A DNA stretch of 64,000 bases from Microbulbifer sp. TB1203 (GTDB lineage: Bacteria; Pseudomonadota; Gammaproteobacteria; Pseudomonadales; Cellvibrionaceae): assembly GCF_030997045.1 (NCBI RefSeq), contig NZ_CP116899.1:4860001-4924000 (forward strand), in the 5' to 3' direction. The translations under genes and the position numbers were made by a program. Under the pieces are notes generated by a model. The model was not told the origin of the DNA, did no database searches, and saw only the letters and a program-made list of their open reading frames with translations. Every line of letters starts with the position of its first letter. The stretch's first letter is position 1. This document shows positions 23,742 through 32,194 of this stretch, in pieces.

Positions 23742-24200
23742 CGTATGCTCGATATGGGCTTCCAGGCCGCGCTGGGGGCCTTATTGGCGAGACACCGTCC
23801 GTCCGTCAGACCTTTATTCAGTGCCACCTAGAGGGCATATCCGCCCGATCGCCGAGCGCCTCATATGCGAGCCGGTGACGGTGAAAGTCGCCTTGACCCA
23901 CGGTAGTTCCAGCATTTGTCAGCACTTCCATCGGGTGGTGGACGAGCCAGCGCGGTTCGAGGCTTGCTGCTCACCTATCTCTCCGAGTCCAGCGTGGTAT
24001 TCTGCGACACCAAGCGCGAGACCCAGGAGGTCGCCAATATCCTGGGCGAGCACGGTTTCAGTGCCCCGACCGGGGAGGATGGCATCGCCAGCGATGAGGT
24101 GGGCAAGATCAAGGTTCAGGACGCGGCCAGGGTCGCACTGCAGAAACTGAGCGCGGGTAAGCTCAAGGGGCGCTCGTTCCGCGCCCGTAGAGTCACCTGA
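23742..24200 (+). pseudogene. dbpA: decayed dbpA-type DEAD-box RNA helicase
   Basis: Pieces of DbpA can be read in order but in three frames: GRMLDMGFQAALGAL...PLFSAT (ends in a TAG at 23829), then HIRPIAERLICEPVTVKV and SSSICQHFHRVVDEP, then AVRGLLLTYLSESSVVFCDT, KRETQEVANILGEHGFSA, and finally VGKIKV and KLSAGKLKGRSFRARRV. The N-terminal ATP-binding part is missing and most of the second RecA domain between GFSA and VGKIKV is deleted. At least two frameshifts and one large in-frame loss make it non-functional. Confidence 0.82.
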
Positions 24201-24268
24201 AAAGGCCTGCGCTTGGCTCGGCGATTTTCAATAGAACCTGAACTAGAGAGGACTGATTACCAAGAATC

Positions 24269-25114
24269 ATGAAAGTACCCAAGAGATTACAACCGCTGGT
24301 CGACGACGGCATGATCGACGAGGTCATCGCCCAGTTGATGAGCGGCAAGGAAGCACAGGTGTATGTGGTGCGCTGCGGCGGCGACTTGCGCTGTGCCAAG
24401 GTCTTCAAGGAAGCCAGGCAGCGCAGCTTCAAACAGGCGGTGCAGTATCAGGAAGGCCGCAAGATGCGCAACAGCCGCCGCGCCCGGGCGATGTCGAAGA
24501 AGACCCGCTACGGCCAGAAAGAGCAGGAGCAGGCCTGGCTGAGTGCCGAGGTCGATGCCCTGTACCGGCTGGCGTCGGCCGGCGTGCGCGTCCCCCAGCC
24601 ATACGGCTTCGTCGATGGCGTGCTGCTGATGGAGCTGGTGTCCGACGACGAGGGCTACGCCGCCCCGCGGCTGGATGACGTCACGCTGAGCGCGGAGCAG
24701 GCCCGCGATTACCATGGCCAGGTGATGGCCGACGTCGTGCGCATGCTGTGTGCCGGCTTGGTACATGGCGACCTTTCCGAGTTCAACGTGCTGGTGGACC
24801 GCCACGGCCCGGTGATCATCGATTTGCCCCAGGCGGTGGATGCAGCCGGCAACAACAATGCCGCCATGATGCTGGAACGCGATGTCGACAATATGTGTGC
24901 CTATTTCGGCCGCTTTGCCCCGGAACTATTGACGACCGATTACGGCAAGGAAATCTGGGCGCTTTATGAGGCGGGTGAACTGCACCCGGACAGCGCCCTC
25001 ACCGGGCATTTCGAGCATGACACGAGCAGCGTCGACGTCGGGGACCTGATGGCCGTCATCGATGACGTTCGTGAAGAGCAGGCCGAGCGTATGGCGCCGG
25101 CTTGGGACGAGTAG
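24269..25114 (+). CDS. RIO-type serine protein kinase (PA4780-like)
   Basis: Atypical protein kinase of the RIO family found in many Gammaproteobacteria. 281 residues. The N-lobe shows SGKEAQVYVVRCGGDLRCAK (26-45) with the ATP-binding Lys; the catalytic loop is VHGDLSEFNVLVD with Asp and Asn, and the metal-binding motif is VIIDLPQAVD, where the usual DFPQ is DLPQ. A basic stretch GRKMRNSRRARAMSKKTRYG resembles the nucleic-acid-facing loop of the group. It starts 68 bp after the decayed dbpA helicase. Confidence 0.92.
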   Translation: MKVPKRLQPLVDDGMIDEVIAQLMSGKEAQVYVVRCGGDLRCAKVFKEARQRSFKQAVQYQEGRKMRNSRRARAMSKKTRYGQKEQEQAWLSAEVDALYRLASAGVRVPQPYGFVDGVLLMELVSDDEGYAAPRLDDVTLSAEQARDYHGQVMADVVRMLCAGLVHGDLSEFNVLVDRHGPVIIDLPQAVDAAGNNNAAMMLERDVDNMCAYFGRFAPELLTTDYGKEIWALYEAGELHPDSALTGHFEHDTSSVDVGDLMAVIDDVREEQAERMAPAWDE

Positions 25115-25284
25115 GACGACGATTGATACAAGTAATTCAGGGGGCACGCAGGGCGATCAGGCGGCGAAACGGCGACAGTTGACGGAAAACTACCGCCGGA
25201 CCTGGGCAAAATGGCATTTATTCTTCCTATACTTTTCCCTCAATGGGCGCCTGCGACGCGCCTCAATGGAGACGAGTAAGGAAC

Positions 25285-26385
25285 ATGCATTTGAAAAAGA
25301 TGAAGTCCCTGTCCTGGGTTGCGCTAACCCTGTTCTCGACCGCGGCGGTGCTGCCCTCCGTGGCCCAGGCCTGCACCCGCACGCTCTACTCCGGGTCCGA
25401 CGACATGGTGATCACCGGCCGCTCGATGGACTGGATGCAGGATATGCAGACGGACCTCTGGGCGTTTCCGCGCGGTATGGCGCGCAACGGCGCGGCCGGC
25501 CCGGATTCGCCGAAATGGGTGTCCAAATACGGCAGCGTTATCGCCTCGGCCTACAATATCGCCAGCGCCGACGGCATGAACGATCAGGGACTGGTCGCCA
25601 ACCTGCTCTATCTCGCCGAGTCTGATTACGGCAAACAAGGCGATAAGCCGCCAATGTCGATCGGCCTGTGGGCACAGTACGTGCTCGACAATTACGCGAC
25701 GGTCGCCGAAGCGGTAGAGGCGCTGCGGGCGCAGCCGTTCCGCATCATCGCGCCGAACCTGCCGAACGGCTCCGCCGCCGAGTTGCATCTCTCCATCTCC
25801 GATCCTTCCGGCGATTCGGCGATCTTCGAATACCTTGATGGCGATCTCGTCATTCATCACGGCAAACAGTACACGGTGATGACCAACTCGCCGAGCTACG
25901 ATCAGCAGCTGGCGCTCAACAGCTACTGGGAGAAGATCGGTGGGCTCAAGTTCCTGCCCGGTACCAACAGCGCCGCCGACCGTTTCGCCCGCGCCTCGTT
26001 CCTGCTCGGAGCGGTTCCCGTAAAGACTGATCCGAACTTCATTTCGGCGGTCCCCGAGCAAACCTACGCCCACCAGGCAATCGCCGAGGTGATGTCGGTG
26101 ATGCGCGCGGTCAGCGTACCGCTGGGCATCACCACGCCCGGTTCGCCGAACATCGCTTCCACCCTGTGGCGCACGGTCGCTGATCAGAAGAACAAGGTTT
26201 ATTACTTCGATTCGTCCACGACCCCGAATGCGTTCTGGGTACCGATGGCAGATCTGGATCTCTCAAAAGGCGCCCCGGCGAAGAAGCTGGCGATTGCCGG
26301 CGGCAAGTATTACGCGGGCAATGCCGCAGAACACTTCGCGGAAGCCACCCCGTTCGAGTTCCTTCAGGCCGCCCCGGCGAAGTGA
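25285..26385 (+). CDS. periplasmic linear amide C-N hydrolase (choloylglycine hydrolase/penicillin acylase family)
   Basis: Ntn hydrolase whose N-terminal Cys is exposed by removal of the signal peptide. From ATG 25285 the signal is residues 1-29 (ending SVAQA) and Cys30 begins CTRTLYSGSDDMVITGRSMD, which includes the conserved Arg and Asp. NDQGLVANLLYLAESDYGKQ and VMTNSPSYDQQLALNSYW carry the conserved Asn residues. Family members cleave bile salts, penicillin V or acyl-homoserine lactones; the substrate here is unknown. AAGGA is close to the ATG, so ATG 25300 is an alternative start that keeps a signal peptide. Confidence 0.9.
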   Translation: MHLKKMKSLSWVALTLFSTAAVLPSVAQACTRTLYSGSDDMVITGRSMDWMQDMQTDLWAFPRGMARNGAAGPDSPKWVSKYGSVIASAYNIASADGMNDQGLVANLLYLAESDYGKQGDKPPMSIGLWAQYVLDNYATVAEAVEALRAQPFRIIAPNLPNGSAAELHLSISDPSGDSAIFEYLDGDLVIHHGKQYTVMTNSPSYDQQLALNSYWEKIGGLKFLPGTNSAADRFARASFLLGAVPVKTDPNFISAVPEQTYAHQAIAEVMSVMRAVSVPLGITTPGSPNIASTLWRTVADQKNKVYYFDSSTTPNAFWVPMADLDLSKGAPAKKLAIAGGKYYAGNAAEHFAEATPFEFLQAAPAK

Positions 26386-26433
26386 TGTCTGCCGTCAGGC
26401 ACGGCATCTGATCCGCGAGACGCAGGGCCGTAG

Positions 26434-26619
26434 GAAAGACTTAGGAAATTCCTCGGCAAACTCGACTATCCATTGCTGGTCGCCGCGGTACTGGCCGCAT
26501 TCCTCGGCGCGTTGCTGGGCAACTACCAGCTGAAAAAAATAACCATGCCGGCCATTCGCCGCATTGTGGCTGGCCTATTGTTCGTGGTTGCACTGGGACT
26601 GGTTGGCGGGGTTTTCTGA
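26434..26619 (+). pseudogene. TauE/SafE (TSUP) exporter C-terminal remnant
   Basis: A frame closed by TAG upstream (26431) reads KFLGKLDYPLLVAAVLAAFL, GALLGNYQLKKITMPAIRRI and VAGLLFVVALGLVGGVF before TGA. The GALLG-x-LKK-T pattern and final hydrophobic helix are those of the last two segments of TauE/SafE-type sulfite exporters. No start codon, so a leftover fragment. The call rests on pattern only. Confidence 0.5.
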
Positions 26620-26648
26620 GGTGCCGGATGTGGTGACGCTGTTGACCG

Positions 26649-27038
26649 TTATGCGCCGGACAAAAACCTCTGCTGAATCCAGTAGGCGAGTGCGGCGAGT
26701 GCGGCGATCCAGAAAATCACAATAAAAGCGCCAGCGCGGCGGTTTTTCGGCAGGGAAATCGGCTTCGCTTCCGCGCGGGCGCGCAATTCCCGCCACAGTT
26801 CCGGCGGCACCAGCCGTATCGCCAGCCAGATGCCCAGCGGAAGCAGGATCAGGTCGTCCAGGTAGCCGAGCACGGGGATAAAATCCGGAATCAGGTCGAT
26901 GGGGCTGAGGGCGTAGGCGACTATTGCTAGAAGCACCAGCTTGGCGACCAGCGGCGTGCGCGGATCGCGACTCGCCAGGTAGAGTACCCGCAGCTGCAGT
27001 TTCATTTCCCGCGCGAAGCGCTTCAGCCGTGTGGGCAT
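26649..27038 (-). CDS. YkvA family membrane protein (DUF1232)
   Basis: 129-residue protein with the DUF1232 signature YALSPIDLIPDFIPVLGYLD (42-61) followed by DLILLPLGIWLAIRLVP and a C-terminal membrane helix (105-122). Inner-membrane association is likely; function is unknown for the family. It lies downstream of the Cus operon on the same strand, separated by 93 bp that contain a REP-like palindrome, so co-transcription is doubtful. Confidence 0.87.
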   Translation of the reverse strand: MPTRLKRFAREMKLQLRVLYLASRDPRTPLVAKLVLLAIVAYALSPIDLIPDFIPVLGYLDDLILLPLGIWLAIRLVPPELWRELRARAEAKPISLPKNRRAGAFIVIFWIAALAALAYWIQQRFLSGA

Positions 27039-27066
27039 GGCGGTCAGTCCAACTTGGCTATTGGCA

Positions 27067-27114
27067 GGGATCGATCGCGGCCAGCGGCGGATGGCCGCCC
27101 CGCCGCTCCTACAG
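27067..27114. repeat. REP-like repeat, TAGGAGCGG family
   Basis: Half-unit with GATCGCGGCCAGCGG on the left and ATGGCCGCCCCGCCGCTCCTACAG on the right in part. Same family as 32071-32160, 48565-48637, 52214-52306 and the short 38903-38930. Confidence 0.7.
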
Positions 27115-27131
27115 GGTAGGGGGCGATGCGA

Positions 27132-27347
27132 TCAGGGTTTTCTGCCGAACAGGTATTTCAGCAGCGCCAGTATCGCCAGTACCAGCGCGACGAAAATCAG
27201 TATCCCGAATATCACACAGACCGCGACGCCCCAGCCTCCCATCGACATCATCATCATATCGCCGGGCTGCGCATTCGCGGCGCTGGCGCCGAGCAGCAGT
27301 GTCAGCGGCGCCACCAGTTTTGCCAGTAACTTTGTGCACGGATTCAT
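27132..27347 (-). CDS. small Met-rich exported membrane protein at the end of the Cus operon
   Basis: 71 residues: a signal-like segment (4-26, LAKLVAPLTLLLGASAANA), a Met-rich patch GDMMMMSMGGWG (29-40), then one membrane helix (41-64) and a basic tail. The Met cluster just outside the helix suggests Cu(I)/Ag(I) binding near the periplasmic face, in the spirit of CusF or copper chaperones, though no family is recognised. Its ATG shares one base with the cusA stop (TAATG), so it is translated with cusA. It is hidden at the end of a longer open frame that is antisense-like noise within cusA. Confidence 0.75.
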   Translation of the reverse strand: MNPCTKLLAKLVAPLTLLLGASAANAQPGDMMMMSMGGWGVAVCVIFGILIFVALVLAILALLKYLFGRKP

Positions 27348-30300
27348 TACCTTTTCCTCGTGGTTTTCCATTTCCAAAGTACGAAGATTCCCGGCATTAC
27401 CAATAGCACAAATACCAGCGCGGACAGGGTGCCGCCCACCATTGGCGCGGCGATGCGTTTCATCACGTCGGCTCCGGTGCCGCCGCTGAGCATCACCGGA
27501 ACCAGCGAGATCAGCAGGGTCAGGCTGGTCATCAGCATGGGGCGGATGCGGTGGGCGGCGCCCTGGGCCACTTCCTCGAGAAACAGTTCCCGGCTCATGT
27601 CCGGTACGCGCCGGCGGGCCTGTTCCAGGGCATGGTCCAGGTAGTGCAGCATCAAAAGCCCCATCTCCGCCGCCAGCCCGGCCATGGCGATGGCGCCGAC
27701 CCACACCGCCACGCTGAGTTTGTAATCGAGCCCCCACAGCAGCCAGAAGGCGCCGATCAGCGACACGGGCACGGCGGCTAGTACGAACAGGGTGTCCGAC
27801 ATGCGGCCGCGGTGCAGGTAGAGCAGCAGGCATACGGCGAGCAGGGTCATCGGTACCAGCCAGGCGAGCCGCGCCTTGGCGCGTTCGAAGTACTGGTACT
27901 GCCCAGCCCAGCCCAGGCGCTGGCCGGGCACCAGGGATACCCGCTCCGCCACCACCTGTTTGGCCCGCGCTACGTAATCGGCCACGCCGAGCCCGCCCTT
28001 CAGGTCCACGAAAACCAGGCCCACCAACTGGCCGTCCTCGTTGCGGATCATGGGCGCGCCGCGGCGGTGTTCCAGATCTGCCAGTTGGCTCAGCGGCACC
28101 CAGCTGTCGCCGGGGGTGGGTACCAGGAGTTGCTCCACCTGTTCGGGGGAATCCCGGTAGTCGCGGGCGTAGCGCACCAGTACCGGGTAGCGCTCGCGGC
28201 CCTCCACCGTGCGGGTGGCGGTCAGGCCGCCGACGGCGGCCGCGATCACGTCCTCCACGTCCTCCACGTTGAGGCCGTAGCGGGCGGCGCCTTCGCGGTC
28301 GATATCGAAGTCGAGGAAGTAGCCACCGGTGAGGCGCTCGGCGAAAGCGCTGCGGGTTTCGCCTGCGGTGCGCTCGTCTTCCAGCAGAGCCTTTTCGATG
28401 GCCACCGCGGTCTCCTCTATCTGCTGCAGGTTGTCGCCGAATACCTTGATGCCGAGCTGGCTGCGGATGCCGGTGGCGAGCATCTCGGTGCGGGTCTGGA
28501 TCGGCATCCACCAGATATTCGGCATACCCGGGTAGCGCAGTTTTTCATCCATTTCCGCGATCAGTTCGTCCCAGTCGAGTCCCGGCCGCCACTGGTCTTT
28601 GGGTTTCAGGGTGACCACTGTCTCCACCATGGACAGGGGCGCCGGGTCCGTGGCACTGGTGGAGCGGCCGATCTTGCCGAACACCCGCTCCACCTCCGGG
28701 AAGGATTTCAGTTCCGCGTCCATACGCTGCAGCACATCGCCCGCCTGGGTGATGGACATGCCCGGCAGGGCGGTGGGCATATACAGGATGCTGCCCTCAT
28801 TCAGCGGCGGCATAAATTCCGAGCCCAGCTGCTTCAGCGGAATTGCGGTAAGCGCCAGTGCCAGCAGCGCCGCTACCACTACCTCCCGGGGGTGCGCGAC
28901 ACAGAAGCGGATGGCGGGGAGAAAGGTGTTGGTGAGTGCGCGGTTGACCGGGTTGTCTCCGGTGCGGACTTTGCCGCGGATCAGCAGCACCGCCAGCGCG
29001 GGGATCAGGGTCACCGCGAGCAGGGCGGCGAAGGCCATGCTGTAGGTCTTGGTGTAGGCCAGGGGTTTGAACAGCCTGCCCTCGGTGGCTTCCAGCGCGA
29101 ATACCGGGAGGAAGGAGATGGTGATGATCACCAGCGAGAAAAAGATGCTGGGGCCCACCTCCTGCATGGCCTCGACGATCAGCCGCCGCCGATCGTCGCC
29201 CCCCGCGGCCGGTTTTTTGTGAGCGCCTGCGGCCAGTTTTTTATGGATGTTGTCCACCATCACCACCGCCGCGTCCACCATCGCGCCGATGGCCACGGCG
29301 ATACCGCCGAGAGACATGATATTGGCGGTGAGCCCCTGCAGGGACAGCGGAATGAACGCCAACAGCACGGCCACCGGCAGGGTGATGACAGCCACCAGCG
29401 CCGAGCGCGCGTGCAGCAGGAACAGCGCGATAATCGCCGCCACCACCAGCATTTCCTCGATCAGCGTGTGCTTGAGGTTGTCGATGGCGCTCAGGATCAG
29501 CTCGGAGCGGTCGTAGGTGACAACCAGTTCCACGCCCTCGGGCAGGCCGGCTTTGGCTTCTTCGAGGCGCTGTTTGACACGCTCGATCACCGCCAGCGCG
29601 TTTTCCCCGTAGCGCATCACCACGATGCCGCCCACCGTCTGCCCCTCGCCATCCAGTTCCGCGAGGCCGCGCTGCATTGCGGGGCCCAGGGTGATATCCG
29701 CCACCTGGTCCAGGGTTACCGGTATCCGGTTGGCATCCATGCCGATCACCACCTGTGCCAGGTCGTCCACGTCGTCGATATAACCGCGCCCGCGCACGAA
29801 ATGCTCGTGGCCGGCGATCTCCAGCACCCGCCCGCCGGTGTCGCCGTTGCTGCGGCGAATGGCGCTGATCACTTTGGCCAGGGGGATATCGAAAGTGGCC
29901 AGGCGGTAGGGGTCGATATGTACCTGGTACTCCTTTTCGAAACCGCCGATGGAGGCCACTTCCGCCACGCCCTCCACCGAGGTGAGCCAGTAGCGCAGCT
30001 TGAAGTCCTGCAGTGAACGCAGATCCGCCAGGCTGTGTTTGCCGCTCCTGTCCACCAGTGCGTATTGAAAAACCCAGCCCACCCCGGTGGCGTCCGGGCC
30101 CAGGGTCGGTTGCACGCCCTCCGGCAGTTGGTCCGCCACCTGGTTCAGATATTCCAGCACCCGGGATCTGGCCCAGTAGATATCGGTGCCATCCTCGAAG
30201 ATGGCGTAGACGAAACTGAGCCCGAAGAAGCTCTGCCCGCGCACGAACTTCACCTTGGGCAGGCCCAGCAGTGCGGTGGACAGGGGGTAGGTGATCTGGT

Positions 30301-30511
30301 CCTCCACCAGGTCCGGGCTGCGCCCGGCCCACTCGGTCATGATGATCACCTGGGCGTCGGACAGGTCCGGTATCGCGTCCAGGGGCACCTTGGTCATGGC
30401 GCGGTAGCCGGCCAGCGCGGCCAGGGCCACCAGCACCAGGGTGATGCCGGGCTTGCCGGCGCAGAGCGCGATCAGTCGCGCGATGGCCCCCCTGGATTCG
30501 CCGCCTACCAT
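27347..30511 (-). CDS. cusA: CusA, Cu(I)/Ag(I) RND efflux permease
   Basis: Inner-membrane proton-driven pump of the heavy-metal RND class. 1054 residues. Substrate type is shown by three Met in the right contexts: Met578 in LYMPTALPGMS, Met628 in APLSMVETVV and Met677 in TEMLATGIRSQ, equivalent by context to Met573, Met623 and Met672 of E. coli CusA that carry Cu(I)/Ag(I). The N-terminus AMTKVPLDAIPDLSDAQVII and the AVAIGAMVDAAVVMVDNI helix are typical of the family. It overlaps cusB by 7 bp and ends on the start of the Met-rich small gene. Confidence 0.95.
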   Translation of the reverse strand: MVGGESRGAIARLIALCAGKPGITLVLVALAALAGYRAMTKVPLDAIPDLSDAQVIIMTEWAGRSPDLVEDQITYPLSTALLGLPKVKFVRGQSFFGLSFVYAIFEDGTDIYWARSRVLEYLNQVADQLPEGVQPTLGPDATGVGWVFQYALVDRSGKHSLADLRSLQDFKLRYWLTSVEGVAEVASIGGFEKEYQVHIDPYRLATFDIPLAKVISAIRRSNGDTGGRVLEIAGHEHFVRGRGYIDDVDDLAQVVIGMDANRIPVTLDQVADITLGPAMQRGLAELDGEGQTVGGIVVMRYGENALAVIERVKQRLEEAKAGLPEGVELVVTYDRSELILSAIDNLKHTLIEEMLVVAAIIALFLLHARSALVAVITLPVAVLLAFIPLSLQGLTANIMSLGGIAVAIGAMVDAAVVMVDNIHKKLAAGAHKKPAAGGDDRRRLIVEAMQEVGPSIFFSLVIITISFLPVFALEATEGRLFKPLAYTKTYSMAFAALLAVTLIPALAVLLIRGKVRTGDNPVNRALTNTFLPAIRFCVAHPREVVVAALLALALTAIPLKQLGSEFMPPLNEGSILYMPTALPGMSITQAGDVLQRMDAELKSFPEVERVFGKIGRSTSATDPAPLSMVETVVTLKPKDQWRPGLDWDELIAEMDEKLRYPGMPNIWWMPIQTRTEMLATGIRSQLGIKVFGDNLQQIEETAVAIEKALLEDERTAGETRSAFAERLTGGYFLDFDIDREGAARYGLNVEDVEDVIAAAVGGLTATRTVEGRERYPVLVRYARDYRDSPEQVEQLLVPTPGDSWVPLSQLADLEHRRGAPMIRNEDGQLVGLVFVDLKGGLGVADYVARAKQVVAERVSLVPGQRLGWAGQYQYFERAKARLAWLVPMTLLAVCLLLYLHRGRMSDTLFVLAAVPVSLIGAFWLLWGLDYKLSVAVWVGAIAMAGLAAEMGLLMLHYLDHALEQARRRVPDMSRELFLEEVAQGAAHRIRPMLMTSLTLLISLVPVMLSGGTGADVMKRIAAPMVGGTLSALVFVLLVMPGIFVLWKWKTTRKR

Positions 30512-32034
30512 TGCTGCATCCCCGACTTGAGCCGGCTCTCGGCGGCGATCAGGAAAACGCCGGAGGTGACGATGCGGTCTCCCTCCTCGAGGCCCGAGCG
30601 GATCACGATATGGTCGCCGTCGCTGTAGCCGGTGCGCACCGCGACCGGTTTCAGGCGGCCGTTGCCGAGATCCAGGAACACGATGCGCTTGTCGCCGGAA
30701 ACCAGCACCGCATCCCGGGGCACCAGCAACAGTTCACCCAGGTCGGCGCGCACTTCGATATCGGCGAAGAGGCCGGGGCGCAGGTGCCCCTGCGGATTGT
30801 CCAGCGCCAGGCGCAGGCGGGCGCTGTGGCTTTTTGGGTCGAGAAAGGGGTCCAACTGGATCAGCTCGGCGGACATTTCCGCGCCGGGCACATTGGTCAG
30901 GCGCACCCGTGCCGGCATGCCCGCGCGCAGCAGCGGCAGCTGGTCCTCGTAGGCGAAGCCTTCCACCCACACGCGGCGCAGGTCCGCCAGGCGCAGCAGC
31001 TTTTCCCCTTTTTTGAACGCGGAACCGGCGACGATATTTTTTTCGATGATGACGCCGCTCTGCGGAGCGAAGATGGGCACGTAGTCCCGGGCTTCCCCCT
31101 GCTCGCGCAGCCACTGGATCTGGCGCGCGGACAGCCCCCAGAGCCGCAGGCGTTTGCGCGCCACCGCCTCGGTGGTTCCGCCGCGTTTGCTGGACTGCAG
31201 GTACTCGTCCTGCAGCGCCAGCAGTTCCGGGCTGTAGACGGTAAACAGCACATCGCCGCGGGCGATCTGCTTGCCTTCGAAATCCGCATCCAGTTTGCCG
31301 ATCCAGCCGTCGAAACGCAGGCTGACATCCGCCAGGCGGGTCTCGTCGTAGGCCACCTGGCCCTGCAGGCGCAGGGGCAGCGCGAAGGGTCTGCGCACCA
31401 CAGTGCCGGTTTTCACGCCGATGGCCTGGCGGCGGCCCTCGTCTATTGCGACACTGCCGCTCCCCAGCTCCTCGCGGCTCACCGGCGCCAGGTCCATGCC
31501 GCAGATGGGGCAGGTGCCCGGAGCGGCGGACTTGACCGAGGGGTGCATGGCGCAGGTGTAGTAGGCGGTATCGGATTTTCCCGGCTTTGACGTCAGGCGC
31601 AGGCCGGTGCGGCTGGTGGTCATATCGAACACCAGGTCCACGTGCTTGTCGTGGCCGGTGGCCACATCCACCGCCAGGGGCCAGGCGCCCTCCATGGACA
31701 GTTCGAACTCACCCTCGTAGACGCCGGCGGAAGTCTCCTCGATATCCGCCTGGGCGCGCATCGCGGGCATGGCGCCCATGGCCGGCATCTCCGCCACGGC
31801 GCGCACTTGAGCGCCTTCGACCGGGTTGTCTTTACCGTCGAGGACTTCTATGCGGATTTTGTTTTCCCCCACCCGCGGCCGCTCGGGGTCGATGGACACG
31901 GCGATACGAAAGGGGCCGGCCTCGATAAATTCCGCGGCGGTTTTTGCCGGGCGCTGGCTTTGCAGTGCCCAGTAGGAGAGCAGGGCTACGGCGAGCAGCG
32001 CCAGGGCGGCCGCCAGGTATTTGCCTTTATTCAC
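30505..32034 (-). CDS. cusB: CusB-type periplasmic adaptor with FixH-like and heavy-metal-binding domains
   Basis: Membrane-fusion subunit of the Cus pump, 509 residues. After an N-terminal anchor (7-25) comes a FixH/YtkA-like domain (about 40-150) with a Met-rich segment EMPAMGAMPAM, then the heavy-metal-binding motif YYTCAMHPSVKSAAPGTCPI with CGMDLAPV (about 161-190). The adaptor core follows: GQVAYDETRLADVSLRFDGW, the alpha-hairpin and beta-barrel, ending GLEEGDRIVTSGVFL. The extra N-terminal domains probably collect copper for CusA. A REP-like repeat separates it from the tolC-type gene. Confidence 0.93.
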   Translation of the reverse strand: MNKGKYLAAALALLAVALLSYWALQSQRPAKTAAEFIEAGPFRIAVSIDPERPRVGENKIRIEVLDGKDNPVEGAQVRAVAEMPAMGAMPAMRAQADIEETSAGVYEGEFELSMEGAWPLAVDVATGHDKHVDLVFDMTTSRTGLRLTSKPGKSDTAYYTCAMHPSVKSAAPGTCPICGMDLAPVSREELGSGSVAIDEGRRQAIGVKTGTVVRRPFALPLRLQGQVAYDETRLADVSLRFDGWIGKLDADFEGKQIARGDVLFTVYSPELLALQDEYLQSSKRGGTTEAVARKRLRLWGLSARQIQWLREQGEARDYVPIFAPQSGVIIEKNIVAGSAFKKGEKLLRLADLRRVWVEGFAYEDQLPLLRAGMPARVRLTNVPGAEMSAELIQLDPFLDPKSHSARLRLALDNPQGHLRPGLFADIEVRADLGELLLVPRDAVLVSGDKRIVFLDLGNGRLKPVAVRTGYSDGDHIVIRSGLEEGDRIVTSGVFLIAAESRLKSGMQQW

Positions 32035-32070
32035 AGGCTGTTTCCTTCGAGTTCTTTTCGCTTGTGTCTT

Positions 32071-32160
32071 TGTAGGAGCGGCCCATGGCCGCGATCGGCG
32101 TCTGCCATGTGGAGGGATCTATCGCGGCCATGGGCGGATGGCCGCCCCGCCGCTCCTACA
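32071..32160. repeat. REP-like pair, TAGGAGCGG family
   Basis: TGTAGGAGCGGCCCATGGCC on the left faces GGCCGCCCCGCCGCTCCTACA on the right in inverted orientation, with an inner ATCGCGGCCATGGGCGG unit. It lies between the TolC-type gene and cusB and could form a stable hairpin in the operon mRNA. Confidence 0.75.
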
Positions 32161-32194
32161 GGGGGCAAATTGCCGACGTGTTTGCAGCGGAAGT

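Noticed and set aside
27348..28511. Long minus-strand frame ahead of the Met-rich small protein
   Set aside because: Arg/Gly/Pro-rich out-of-frame reading of cusA; only its last 71 codons, after the cusA stop, look genuine.
27812..30016. 734-codon open frame antisense to cusA
   Set aside because: High-GC shadow of cusA; the product is His/Gln/Val-rich and low in recognisable structure.
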